DNA of 64,000 bases, taken from NCBI RefSeq assembly GCF_036898465.1, contig NZ_JARUMJ010000001.1, positions 7,254,001 through 7,318,000 of the forward strand, read 5' to 3'. This stretch comes from Streptomyces sp. B21-105 (GTDB taxonomy: Bacteria > Actinomycetota > Actinomycetes > Streptomycetales > Streptomycetaceae). This document shows, in pieces, positions 9,153-17,825 of the stretch (within the stretch, counting starts at the first letter, position 1; each line of letters begins with the position of its first letter). The notes under the pieces are model-generated. The model did no database searches, was not told where the DNA came from, and saw nothing but the letters and a program-made list of their open reading frames with translations. The position numbers and the translations under genes were made by a program.

Positions 9153-10087
9153 GATACCGCACCCTCGGTGAGCGCGGACCGACCGTCTCCGTGGTCGGCG
9201 TCGGCGGCAACAACTTCGGCTCCCGCCTCGACGAGGAGGGCACGAAGGCCGTCGTGCACGCAGCCCTCGACGCCGGGATCACCCTGTTCGACACGGCCGA
9301 CATGTACGGCGGCTTCGGCGAGCAGGGCGGGACGCGCGGCGACGGGGAACGGCTCCTCGGGGCCGCCCTCAAGGGCCACCGCGACGAGGTCGTGCTGGCC
9401 ACCAAGTTCGGCATGGAGATGGGCCGGGAGGCCGATCTGTACGGCCCGCGCGGCGCCCGCGGCTACATCCGCCACGCCGTGGAGGCGTCGCTGCGCCGCC
9501 TGGGCACCGACCGGATCGACTTGTTCCAGTACCACGAGCCGGACGGGGTCACGCCGCTCGACGAGACGATCGCAGCTCTGCGGGAACTGACAGACGAGGG
9601 GAAGATCGGCTACACCGGCTGCTCCAACCTGCCTGCCGAGGACCTGTCCGACGCCTTCGTGTCCACCCAGGCCCGCTACCACCTTCTCGACCGCAGCGTG
9701 GAAGCCGACCTGATCCCGGCCTGCCTGCACCACGGCATCGGCCTGCTCCCGTACTACCCGCTTGCCAACGGCCTGCTCAGCGGCAAGTACCGGCGCGGCG
9801 AGCAGCCACCCGCGGGCAGCCGCCTGTCCTGGCGGCAGGGCTGGCTCACCGACGAAGCCCTCGACCGCGTGGAAGCGCTGACGGAGTACGGCGCCGAACG
9901 CGGCCTGAGCCTTCTCCAGGTCGCCGTCGGCGGCCTGGCCGCTCTCCCCGCTGTCGGCTCCGTGATCTGCGGCGCCATGACCCCCGAGCAGGTCACCGCC
10001 AACGCGGCGGCGGCCGGCTGGATCCCCGACGCGGCCGACCTGGCCGCCCTGGACGCGATCGTCACGCCCGGCGAACGCGTCGTCTGA
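9149..10087 (+). CDS. Aldo/keto reductase
   Basis: This 312-aa (beta/alpha)8 oxidoreductase has the AKR tetrad D48, Y53 (FDTADMYGG), K86 (LATKFGME) and H129 (FQYHEPD). It probably reduces a carbonyl intermediate using NADPH, perhaps as an aldehyde overflow route beside the dehydrogenase. The ATG overlaps the ALDH stop by 4 bp, so it is in the operon. The function is a family-level assignment. Confidence 0.9.
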   Translation: MRYRTLGERGPTVSVVGVGGNNFGSRLDEEGTKAVVHAALDAGITLFDTADMYGGFGEQGGTRGDGERLLGAALKGHRDEVVLATKFGMEMGREADLYGPRGARGYIRHAVEASLRRLGTDRIDLFQYHEPDGVTPLDETIAALRELTDEGKIGYTGCSNLPAEDLSDAFVSTQARYHLLDRSVEADLIPACLHHGIGLLPYYPLANGLLSGKYRRGEQPPAGSRLSWRQGWLTDEALDRVEALTEYGAERGLSLLQVAVGGLAALPAVGSVICGAMTPEQVTANAAAAGWIPDAADLAALDAIVTPGERVV

Positions 10088-10166
10088 ACCCCCCGAAGCC
10101 TGCACACCACCACTCGCGACTCGCATTCCGCGCAGCGAGACTCTCTCTTGAAACGAGGTTGAACCC

Positions 10167-10832
10167 ATGCGAGAGATCGTCACCTTCGACGCGTACGCCA
10201 CCCTCATCGACTTCCAGCTCGGCCCCACCACCCTGAAGGTCCTGGAAGACCGGCTGGACCTGGACAACCTGGACGTCGACGAGTTCCTCGACGACTTCCG
10301 CGTCATGCGCTTCCAGGCCGTCCTGGAGGCATACCGCCCCTACCGCGAGGTCCTGCACTCCAGCCTGCGCAACGCCATGCGCCTGCACGGCCTGGAGTAC
10401 CGCACGTCCGACGGCGACGCCCTCGTCGAGACCGTCCCCACCTTCGGCCCCTTCCCGGAGGTCCCGGACGCCCTGCGCGCGCTGAAGTCGCGCTACGAGA
10501 TCGCGATCATCTCCAACACGGACGACGACCTGATCGCCCGCAACGTCGAGAACATCGGCGTGGAGTTCGACTACGTCATCACCGCCCAGCAGGCCGGCGC
10601 CTACAAGCCGGACCGCCAGACCTTCGAGCACGCCTTCAAGACCATGGGCGTCGAGCCCTCGCAGGTGATCCACACGGCCCAGGGCTGGGAGTACGACCAC
10701 ATCCCGACCCGTGACCTCGGCCTGAAGCGCCGGGTGTGGATCAACCGCTACGGCCGCAAGGGCAGCGCCGACTACCAGCCCTACGACGAGCTGCCCGACC
10801 TGTCGGGCCTGCCGAAGCTGCTCGGCTGCTGA
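10167..10832 (+). CDS. HAD-family hydrolase, haloacid-dehalogenase type II-like
   Basis: This 221-aa HAD hydrolase has the nucleophile D8 in VTFDAYATL, motif II SNTDDDL, the motif III region YKPDRQTF and the HTAQGWEYDH segment. The last resembles the (S)-2-haloacid dehalogenase branch (type II). Many relatives are phosphatases or act on unhalogenated acids, so dehalogenation should not be assumed. It sits 79 bp after the aldo/keto reductase, probably on the same transcript, with an ATG and a weak AGGTTG upstream. Confidence 0.82.
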   Translation: MREIVTFDAYATLIDFQLGPTTLKVLEDRLDLDNLDVDEFLDDFRVMRFQAVLEAYRPYREVLHSSLRNAMRLHGLEYRTSDGDALVETVPTFGPFPEVPDALRALKSRYEIAIISNTDDDLIARNVENIGVEFDYVITAQQAGAYKPDRQTFEHAFKTMGVEPSQVIHTAQGWEYDHIPTRDLGLKRRVWINRYGRKGSADYQPYDELPDLSGLPKLLGC

Positions 10833-10881
10833 TCGGCCGGGACCCCAAGCACACAGAGACAGAACACAGAGGACGCACGTC

Positions 10882-12174
10882 ATGAAGCAGATCCCCTACT
10901 GGCTCGACACCGCTCCAGCCCTGCCCGACCGTTCCGGCAAGGCGCTGCCCGACGAGGCGGACGTGGTGGTCATCGGCGGCGGCCTCACCGGTCTGTCCAC
11001 CGCCTATCACGCCGCCCGCAAGGGCGCCCGGGTCGTCCTCGTCGAGAAGGACAAGGTCGGCTCGGGCGCCTCGGGGCGCAACGGCAGCATGTGCACCCAG
11101 GGCATCACCATCGGCACGGGCGAGGCCCGCAAGCGCTTCGGGCAGGACCGCGCCCGTGAGTTGTACGGCGCGTTCCGCGAGGCGGTCGACGTCGTCGAGG
11201 AACTCACCCACACCGAGAAGATCGACTGCGACTTCCACCGTGCGGGCCGCCTGGGCGTGGCGTACAAGCCGCAGCACTTCGAGTCGATGAAGGCCACCCA
11301 GCGCGACCTGGCCGAGAACTTCGATCATGAGACCCAGCTCCTGAGCCGCGGTGAACTGAAGTCGGAACTGGGCTCGGACTACTACCACGGCGCCCTGCTC
11401 GACCCGCTGAGTGCCGCCCTGCATGTGGGCAAGTACGTCCACGGCCTGGCAGAGGCCGCTGAACGCGCCGGCGCCGAGATCCACGAACGCAACGCCGCCA
11501 CCGGACTCACCCGCCTGCCGGGCGGCGGGTTCGACGTGGAGACCCTGCACGGCACGATCCGCGCCAAGCAGGTCATGGCCGCCACCGACGCCTACACCGA
11601 CAAGGCGCTGCCCTGGTTCCGCAAGCGGCTGATCAACGTGGGCAGCTTCATCATCGTCACCGAGCCTCTCGGTGAGGCGCGGGCCCGCGAACTGATCCCC
11701 AACGGTCGCCTGGTGGTCGACTCCAAGAACATCGGCCACTACCTCCGCCTCACCCCGGACAACCGTCTCGCCTTCGGCGGCCGGGCCCGGTTCGCCCCCT
11801 CCAACCCCGCCTCCGACGTCAAGAGCGGCGACATCCTGAAGCAGGAGATGACGGAGATCTTCCCGCAACTGGCGGGCGTCCGCGTCGACTACGTGTGGGG
11901 CGGCATGGTCGGCTTCTCCTGGGACCGCCTCCCACACGCCGGCGAGGCCGAGGGGGCCAAGGGCCTGTACTACTCCATGGGGTACTGCGGGCACGGCGTC
12001 CAGATGGCCACGTACATGGGCCGCGCGGTCGCCGAGATGATGGACGGCAAGCCGGAGGCCAACCCCCTTCGCGGCCTCGGCTTCCCCAAGGTCCCCGTCC
12101 CCTTCTACAACGGCACCCCGTGGTTCCTGCCCTTCGGCGGCGCCTACTACAAGGCCAAGGACCGCCTGCGCTGA
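10882..12174 (+). CDS. FAD-dependent oxidoreductase, PuuB/DadA-like
   Basis: This 430-aa DAO-superfamily flavoprotein has an N-terminal dinucleotide-binding motif VVVIGGGLTGLSTAYHA (from residue 28) followed by VEKDKVGSGASGRNGSM. C-terminal blocks WGGMVGFSWDRLPHAG and MGYCGHGVQMATYMG are characteristic of gamma-glutamylputrescine oxidase-like proteins. It would oxidatively deaminate an amine to an aldehyde plus ammonia and H2O2. It is the last gene before a clear terminator hairpin and so closes the long operon. The operon then contains two DAO enzymes, counting the truncated one at the window start. Confidence 0.88.
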   Translation: MKQIPYWLDTAPALPDRSGKALPDEADVVVIGGGLTGLSTAYHAARKGARVVLVEKDKVGSGASGRNGSMCTQGITIGTGEARKRFGQDRARELYGAFREAVDVVEELTHTEKIDCDFHRAGRLGVAYKPQHFESMKATQRDLAENFDHETQLLSRGELKSELGSDYYHGALLDPLSAALHVGKYVHGLAEAAERAGAEIHERNAATGLTRLPGGGFDVETLHGTIRAKQVMAATDAYTDKALPWFRKRLINVGSFIIVTEPLGEARARELIPNGRLVVDSKNIGHYLRLTPDNRLAFGGRARFAPSNPASDVKSGDILKQEMTEIFPQLAGVRVDYVWGGMVGFSWDRLPHAGEAEGAKGLYYSMGYCGHGVQMATYMGRAVAEMMDGKPEANPLRGLGFPKVPVPFYNGTPWFLPFGGAYYKAKDRLR

Positions 12175-12196
12175 CCCGCTGCCCACAGTGGCGACA

Positions 12197-12239
12197 CCGC
12201 GGGGGCTTTCCGCGATGCGGTCGTGGAGAGCCCCCGCGG
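12197..12239 (+). terminator. Rho-independent-type hairpin after the catabolic operon
   Basis: An 11-bp perfect stem, CCGCGGGGGCT (12197-12207) with AGCCCCCGCGG (12229-12239), follows the PuuB-like gene by 22 bp. There is no U-tract, as is common in Streptomyces. Confidence 0.75.
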
Positions 12240-12410
12240 ATACGGGACAGCCCGCTCCCCGAGCGAGGCGTTCGCCGGGGCGACCGCTGACGTCCCGATG
12301 ACCGCGGTGCGCCCCTGTCCTTCCCCTTCTCCGCTCCGCACCTCACATCCACGTGTCCGAGCCCGCGTATCCCCAGTCCGCATTTGCTTGCAGAGAAGGT
12401 CCGCACAGCC

Positions 12411-13826
12411 ATGACCGCCGTCGTCACCCGCAGCGAACACGATCTGCTCGGAGAACGGGACATCCCCGCCGATGCGTACTGGGGCATCCACTGTCTGCGT
12501 GCCACGGAGAACTTCCCCATCACCGGGACGCCGATCTCCGCCCACCCGCACCTCATCGACGCCCTCGCCGCCGTCAAGGAAGCCACGGCTCTGGCCAACG
12601 AGGAGCTCGGTCTGCTGGCGCCGGAGAAGGCGGCCGCCATCGTCGCCGCCTGCCGTGAGATCCGCGACGGCAGGCTGCACGACCAGTTCGTCGTGGACGT
12701 GATCCAGGGCGGCGCCGGTACCTCGACCAACATGAACGCCAACGAGGTCGTCGCGAACCGGGCTTTGGAGCTGCTCGGGTACGCCAAGGGGGAGTACGGG
12801 CACCTGCACCCCAACGAGGACGTCAACCTCGGGCAGTCGACGAACGACGTGTACCCGACCGCCGTCAAGGTCGCGACCGTCTTCGCCGTGCACGGGCTGC
12901 TCAAGGCGATGGCCACGCTCCAGGACTCCTTCGGGCGCAAGGCCGTCGAGTTCCGTGATGTGCTGAAGATGGGCCGGACGCAGCTGCAGGACGCGGTGCC
13001 GATGACGCTCGGTCAGGAGTTCTCGACGTACGCGGTGATGCTCGGCGAGGACCGCAGCCGCCTCGCCGAGGCCGCCGAGCTGGTCCACGAGATCAACCTG
13101 GGCGCCACGGCGATCGGTACCGGGCTCAACGCCCCTGCCGGATACGCCGAGTCGGCCCGCCGCCACCTCGCCGAGATCACCGGCCTGCCTCTCGTCACCG
13201 CCGCCAACCTGGTCGAGGCCACGCAGGACTGCGGCGCGTTCGTCCAGATGTCCGGCGTGCTGAAGCGGATCGCCGTGAAGCTCTCCAAGAGCTGCAACGA
13301 CCTGAGGCTGCTCTCTTCCGGGCCGCGCGCCGGTCTCGGCGAGATCAACCTGCCGCCGGTGCAGGCCGGTTCGTCCATCATGCCCGGCAAGGTCAACCCC
13401 GTGATCCCCGAGGTCGTCAACCAGGTCGCCTTCGAGGTCATCGGCAACGACGTCACCATCACCATGGCCGCCGAGGCCGGACAGCTCCAGCTCAACGCCT
13501 TCGAGCCGATCATCCTGCACTCCCTGTCGGAGTCCATCACCCACCTGCGGACCGCCTGCCTGACCCTCGCCGAGCGGTGCGTGGACGGCATCACCGCCAA
13601 CGCCGAGGTTCTGCGCGCGAACGTGGAGAACTCCATCGGCCTGGTGACCGCCCTCAACCCGCACATCGGATACACGGCCGCCACGGACATTGCCAAGGAG
13701 GCCCTGGTCACCGGTCGGGGGGTCGCCGAACTCGTCCAGGAGAAGGGCCTGTTGTCCGCCGAGACGCTCGCGTACCTGCTGCACCCCGAGACCGTGGCGG
13801 GCAGCCGCCAGGCCCTAATTCAGTAG
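12411..13826 (+). CDS. aspA: Aspartate ammonia-lyase (aspartase)
   Basis: This 471-aa member of the fumarase/aspartase superfamily converts L-aspartate to fumarate and ammonia in the cytoplasm. The signature loop GSSIMPGKVNP supplies the catalytic serine. Conserved regions TSTNMNANEV and GRTQLQDAVPMTLGQ are present. The ATG at 12411 gives the canonical N-terminus (ERDIPADAYWGIH); an in-frame TTG further upstream is less likely. It has its own upstream region after the terminator but fits as the last step if the operon yields aspartate or feeds the TCA cycle. A cupin gene follows after 9 bp. Confidence 0.92.
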   Translation: MTAVVTRSEHDLLGERDIPADAYWGIHCLRATENFPITGTPISAHPHLIDALAAVKEATALANEELGLLAPEKAAAIVAACREIRDGRLHDQFVVDVIQGGAGTSTNMNANEVVANRALELLGYAKGEYGHLHPNEDVNLGQSTNDVYPTAVKVATVFAVHGLLKAMATLQDSFGRKAVEFRDVLKMGRTQLQDAVPMTLGQEFSTYAVMLGEDRSRLAEAAELVHEINLGATAIGTGLNAPAGYAESARRHLAEITGLPLVTAANLVEATQDCGAFVQMSGVLKRIAVKLSKSCNDLRLLSSGPRAGLGEINLPPVQAGSSIMPGKVNPVIPEVVNQVAFEVIGNDVTITMAAEAGQLQLNAFEPIILHSLSESITHLRTACLTLAERCVDGITANAEVLRANVENSIGLVTALNPHIGYTAATDIAKEALVTGRGVAELVQEKGLLSAETLAYLLHPETVAGSRQALIQ

Positions 13827-13835
13827 AGGAAAAGC

Positions 13836-14189
13836 ATGTCGCTCCTGAAAACCATCGACACCCACCCCTCCTTCGCGCCCCGCGAGTCCGGCCCGCTTCC
13901 GGAACGTCTGATTTCCGGCGACCCGACCTTCAAGACGTGGGCCCAGGACGTCGCCCGCGGGGAAATGATCAATACGGGCGTCTGGGAAGCCACGCCGGGC
14001 GAGACGCGATCGATCAAGGGCGAGAGCTTCGAGTTCTGCCACATCCTCTCCGGCGTCGTCGAGATCACGCCGGAAGGCGGTGAGCCGGTGGTCTACAAGG
14101 CGGGTGACAGTTTTGTCATGAAGCCGGGCTTCTTCGGTGTCTGGAAGACCATCGAAACCGTGCGCAAGATCTACCTGATCGTGTCGTGA
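13836..14189 (+). CDS. Small cupin protein (DUF861/EutQ-like)
   Basis: This 117-aa single-domain cupin has GVWEATPGETRSIKGESFEF as its first motif region and GDSFVMKPGFFGVWKT as the second. This type (cupin_3) is often found beside polyamine or amino-acid oxidation genes and has no settled activity. The start is supported by GAGGAAA before the ATG. It is 9 bp after aspA and probably cotranscribed. Metal-ligand histidines are sparse, so a binding or regulatory role is possible. Confidence 0.82.
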   Translation: MSLLKTIDTHPSFAPRESGPLPERLISGDPTFKTWAQDVARGEMINTGVWEATPGETRSIKGESFEFCHILSGVVEITPEGGEPVVYKAGDSFVMKPGFFGVWKTIETVRKIYLIVS

Positions 14190-14289
14190 TGCCGATGCCG
14201 ATGCCACACGACTCGATCGTCGTCGAGACCTCTCTCAACCGCCCCGCCCAGAAGGCAGACTCAAAACGCCGGCGGGGGTTGCTCCTGCT

Positions 14290-14505
14290 GCGGTCCTGAG
14301 CGCCGAGACCCGTGGCGACCGCGTCGTCCTGACCCTCGGCAGGCGCGGCCTGACCCTGCCGGCCTCCTTGCTGCCCTTCCTCACCGACCTGCTCTCCCGC
14401 ACCCGGTTCCGCCCTTCGGACCTTCCCGACCCAGGCGGCAGGGAGCTCCGCGACCGTGCGCTCGGTCGGCTGCTCGCCGAAGGCGTGCTGGACACTGCCC
14501 GACTG
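14290..14505 (+). pseudogene. Remnant of a cupin/JmjC-type protein C-terminus
   Basis: One frame reads VVLTLGRRGLTLPASLLPFL, then FRPSDLP and LGRLLAEGVL. This resembles the C-terminal winged-helix-like tail of Streptomyces JmjC/ROXA-type cupin proteins as I remember them. No start codon context or N-terminal cupin domain can be found upstream, so it is a fragment at most. Recognition is from memory of the motif pattern. Confidence 0.4.
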
Positions 14506-14726
14506 ATCCGGTCGTGCGCGCCCGGGCCGGTCAGGCCCGGCCCTGCGCTTCGTTCTCCGCATCCGGACCGTCAGCCGGTGCGGGCGACTCGTCTCGCCGC
14601 TGTCACGGCCCGGACCCGGACGACGCTTCGACGACTGACTGTCGGTGGCGCGTGCCACGACGGACCCGCATCGGGACGGCGCAGCGACGGATGCGGGACG
14701 AGTGCGCGGGTCGGCGGGGGGTGGGG

Positions 14727-15232
14727 ATGGAGGCGGACGAGGCACCGCAGGCCGGGCGGCGGGTCCGGGAGTGGTGCGTACAGGGCGAGCGGCTGTACGA
14801 CGCCTCCCGAACCCTGCTCACCGATCACGCCCGTGCCCTGGACGCCGTGCGCTCCGTCCTCCCCGCTCAGGGACGAACTCGTGGCGAAGGAGCTGGAGTT
14901 CATCCCGGTCTCCCGGCTGAAGGACGTCACCGAGGGGCGGCTGCGGCTGGCCGCGATCGAGGCGGCCGATCTCCGCTCGGTGCGCGCCGTGTACGAGGCG
15001 AACCGCTACGAGCTGCGGCAGATCCCCGGCGTCGGCGCCCAGACCGCCGAGCAGGCGCTCGCCGCGGCCCGGCAGATCGCGCGGGCGGTGGAGGAGACCG
15101 TCTCCTACGCATCGACGTCGACCGGCCCGAGCCCCGGATCGAACGCTCTGGTCCGCGCGCTGTACCGGCTGGTCGAGGCCGGCCCCGAGCTGCGGCGCGC
15201 CGTGGACACCGCCGACTCTCCAACGGGCTGTG
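14727..15232 (+). pseudogene. Frameshifted fragment of a DEAD/DEAH-box helicase N-terminus
   Basis: An ATG at 14727 opens REWCVQGERLYDASRTLL. Near 14865 the coding signal jumps frame to LRDELVAKELEFIPVSRLKD and runs through ANRYELRQIPGVGAQTAEQA (a helix-hairpin-helix-like block). Around 15106-15150 it moves again (RIDVDRPEPR in the first frame) and returns to ALVRALYRLVEAGPELRR. At least three frame changes are needed and the ATPase core is absent. The N-terminal pattern matches a family of Streptomyces helicases I recall, so this is a decayed, truncated copy. Confidence 0.6.
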
Positions 15233-15250
15233 AACGCTCTTGCTCGCGAT

Positions 15251-15500
15251 GCCCCAGGCGCCTTCCCGCACCGAGCGCCGCGTCGCGACTGGCAGGACGA
15301 CAGCATCGAGTTCGGCCGGGTCGCCGTGGAGTTCGCCCCCGACAGCACTTCGGAGACCGGGCCCGGCGGGAGCTACGACGTGCCGTCGTTTGAGTTCGCC
15401 GCCCGATTCGACCTGCGTCAACTGCTCGGCACTGTGGACCTCGTGGGCCTGGACGGCCGGCGTGCCTCCGCTGGGGCGCCCGCACGCGGGGCAGTGAGCC
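15251..15500 (+). other. Possible third gene remnant, family not recognised
   Basis: One frame gives a plausible protein stretch (DDSIEFGRVAVEFAPDS, then FEFAARFDLRQLLGTVDLV) with Streptomyces-like codon use, but there is no convincing start and no known family. It directly follows the helicase fragment. The rest of the ~170 bp up to the murA-like stop shows no gene. Confidence 0.25.
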
Positions 15501-15671
15501 GGGAAACGGCCCTGACCTGGCCCTGTTCCCGGATTCGCTCCGGCCCACAAGGATGACGCCTTCGGTCCCGACCAAAAGTCCCAGAATAGTCCCAGAGGCG
15601 CCGCCACGCCCCCTCGTGCCTCATGTTTACGCAGGTCAGAAGGGGTATGGCGGCCTCTTTCCCGATGACCT

Positions 15672-17201
15672 TCAGATGTCCCGGAAGATCTCGATCTGCG
15701 CGCCGATCGAGTTCAGCCGCTCGGCCAGATCCTCGTAACCGCGGTTGATGACGTACACGTTGCGCAGCACGGACGTGCCTTCCGCCGCCATCATCGCCAG
15801 CAGGACGACCACGGCGGGGCGCAGGGCCGGCGGGCACATCATCTCGGCGGCGCGCCAGCGTGTCGGGCCCTCCACCAACACCCGGTGCGGGTCGAGGAGT
15901 TGCAGACGCCCGCCGAGCCGGTTGAGGTCCGTGAGGTAGATGGCCCGGTTGTCGTACACCCAGTCGTGGATGAGGGTCTTGCCCTGGGCGACGGCCGCGA
16001 TGGCCGCGAAGAACGGGACGTTGTCGATGTTCAGGCCGGGGAACGGCATCGGGTGGATCTTGTCGATCGGCGCCTCCAGCTTGGAGGGCCGTACCGTGAG
16101 GTCCACCAGCCGGGTGCGGCCGTTGTCGGCCGGGTACTCCGGCGTGCGGTCGTGGTCCAGGCCCATCTCCTCCAGGACCGCCAGCTCGATCTCCAGGAAC
16201 TCGATGGGCACCCGCCGCACCGTCAGCTCCGACTCCGTGACGACGGCGGCGGCCAGCAGACTCATCGCCTCGACCGGGTCCTCGGAAGGGGAGTAGTCCA
16301 CGTCCACGTCGATGTCCGGCACGCCGTGCACGGTGAGCGTCGTGCTGCCGATGCCCTCGACCCGGACGCCGAGCGCCTCCAGGAAGAAACACAGATCCTG
16401 GACCATGTAGTTGGAGGAAGCGTTACGGATGACAGTTACCCCGTCGTACCGGGCGGCCGCCAGCAACGCGTTTTCGGTAACCGTGTCGCCGCGCTCGGTC
16501 AGCACGATCGGCCGGTCCGGGCGGACGGCGCGGTCGACGACGGCGTGGTACTGCCCCTCCGTCGCCGCGACGTCCAGCCCGAACCGGCGCAGGGCGATCA
16601 TGTGCGGCTCGATGGTCCGGGTCCCGAGGTCGCAGCCGCCCGCGTAGGGCAGCTTGAAGTGGGTCATCCGGTGCAGCAGCGGACCGAGGAACATGATGAT
16701 GGAGCGCGTGCGCACGGCGGCCTCGGCGTCGATCGCCGCCATGTCCAGCTCGGCCGGCGGCACGATCTCCAGGTCGACGCCGCCGTTGATCCAGCGCGTC
16801 CGTACACCGATGGATCCGAGGACCTCGAGCAGCCGGTAGACCTCCTCGATGCGGGCGACCCGACGCAGCACCGTGCGCCCCTGGTTGAGCAGCGACGCGC
16901 ACAGCAGGGCCACGCACGCGTTCTTGCTGGTCTTCACGTCGATCGCGCCGGACAGCCGGCGGCCGCCCACGACCCGCAGATGCATCGGCCCCGCGTAGCC
17001 CAGAGAGACGATCTCGCTGTCCAGGGCTTCACCGATGCGAGCGATCATCTCAAGGCTGATGTTCTGGTTGCCCCGCTCGATGCGGTTGACGGCACTCTGG
17101 CTGGTTCCGAGCGCCTCGGCCAGCTGTGCCTGTGTCCAGCCCCGGTGCTGCCGGGCGTCACGGATGAGCTTGCCGATGCGTACGAGGTAGTCGTCTGCCA
17201 T
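15672..17201 (-). CDS. murA2: XRE HTH domain fused to a MurA-type UDP-GlcNAc 1-carboxyvinyltransferase
   Basis: This 509-aa two-domain protein has an XRE helix-turn-helix at residues ~8-65 (WTQAQLAEALGTSQSAVNRI) followed by an EPSP/MurA-type domain. MurA catalytic residues are kept: K93-N94 (KTSKNACVAL, equivalent to Lys22-Asn23), the PEP-attacking cysteine C190 (PYAGGCDLGTR, Cys115) and D393 (NIDNVPFF, Asp305). It may therefore transfer enolpyruvate to UDP-GlcNAc, the first committed peptidoglycan step, and also bind DNA. From memory, the S. coelicolor counterpart next to aconitase is SCO5998. An inverted repeat lies 13-28 bp upstream of its start and suggests autoregulation. Confidence 0.9.
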   Translation of the reverse strand: MADDYLVRIGKLIRDARQHRGWTQAQLAEALGTSQSAVNRIERGNQNISLEMIARIGEALDSEIVSLGYAGPMHLRVVGGRRLSGAIDVKTSKNACVALLCASLLNQGRTVLRRVARIEEVYRLLEVLGSIGVRTRWINGGVDLEIVPPAELDMAAIDAEAAVRTRSIIMFLGPLLHRMTHFKLPYAGGCDLGTRTIEPHMIALRRFGLDVAATEGQYHAVVDRAVRPDRPIVLTERGDTVTENALLAAARYDGVTVIRNASSNYMVQDLCFFLEALGVRVEGIGSTTLTVHGVPDIDVDVDYSPSEDPVEAMSLLAAAVVTESELTVRRVPIEFLEIELAVLEEMGLDHDRTPEYPADNGRTRLVDLTVRPSKLEAPIDKIHPMPFPGLNIDNVPFFAAIAAVAQGKTLIHDWVYDNRAIYLTDLNRLGGRLQLLDPHRVLVEGPTRWRAAEMMCPPALRPAVVVLLAMMAAEGTSVLRNVYVINRGYEDLAERLNSIGAQIEIFRDI

Positions 17202-17213
17202 GAGGCTGAGGTT

Positions 17214-17229
17214 ATCTCAGATATGAGAT
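17214..17229. promoter_or_regulatory. Inverted repeat ATCTC-N6-GAGAT upstream of the XRE-MurA gene
   Basis: ATCTCAGATATGAGAT is an imperfect palindrome immediately upstream of the murA2 start (minus strand). The same ATCTC-N6-GAGAT layout occurs before aconitase at 18942-18957. Placement is compatible with an operator for the XRE domain of the adjacent protein. Confidence 0.55.
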
Positions 17230-17265
17230 CGCGCATCCTGAGGGGGCCGTTCGGGTGACATGCCG

Positions 17266-17466
17266 TCAACGCCGCCTGGCGTGACGGGTACGACGCCAGC
17301 CGAAAGGTCCGGGCAAATCCATCGATGTCGTACGACGTCCAGTGCTGCTGTGTGTCTGACGCGGCCCGTGCCGGCCGCCGCCGGTCGTGATCGACCAGGA
17401 ATGCCGGTTGATGTTCAGCCGCACACCGGGGAGGATGCGGAAACTCTTGCGGAAAGTGAGGGGCAT
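17266..17466 (-). CDS. DUF4236 small protein
   Basis: This 66-aa protein begins MPLTFRKSFRILPGVRLNIN, the hallmark of DUF4236 proteins, followed by STGRRTTSMDLPGPFGWRR. A strong AAGGAGG sits 5 bases before the ATG, so this short frame is real. Function of the family is unknown; the N-terminus is thought to form a small beta-fold. It lies on the same strand as the MurA fusion and 64 bp upstream of it, with the inverted repeat in between. Confidence 0.75.
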   Translation of the reverse strand: MPLTFRKSFRILPGVRLNINRHSWSITTGGGRHGPRQTHSSTGRRTTSMDLPGPFGWRRTRHARRR

Positions 17467-17825
17467 CGGGCCTCCTTCGTCCGGGGAGTGCTTGTCCGCT
17501 CTCGTCTACCCCGACCGGGCGGGCCCATGGCGCGCGTTCAGGAACCGTCCCGCCGTAACGCTGTCGCGCCGCCACCCGTCGCGCACAGCGCGGTCACGCC
17601 GCCACCGTGTGCCGCGCGTCGGCCGGCCGTTTGTCCGGCCGGCAGAACGGCGTCGGTCGAGGATGTACGGGGCTCCGTACGGGCGGGCGAGTGCTTCGCG
17701 AACCGGCGGTTTTCCCGCCCTGGACGGCGTGGGCGGCCGGCGCGGCGGCTGTCGTCTCAACTGGGCTGACTGGTCCGTTGTCGGCGTTTCCCATAGGGCC
17801 AGTGGAAGGGCATACGAGATTGAGC
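17467..17825. other. Intergenic region, divergent DUF4236 and kinase genes
   Basis: This 359-bp stretch has no supported gene on either strand. The frames present are uninterrupted by chance in high-GC DNA and lack start context. It must hold the two divergent promoters, but no operator-like palindrome was recognised. Confidence 0.5.

Noticed and set aside
10167-10832. Calling the HAD protein an active haloacid dehalogenase with an organohalide pathway
   Set aside because: Motifs place it near type II dehalogenases, but the operon deals with amines; halide specificity cannot be read from sequence.
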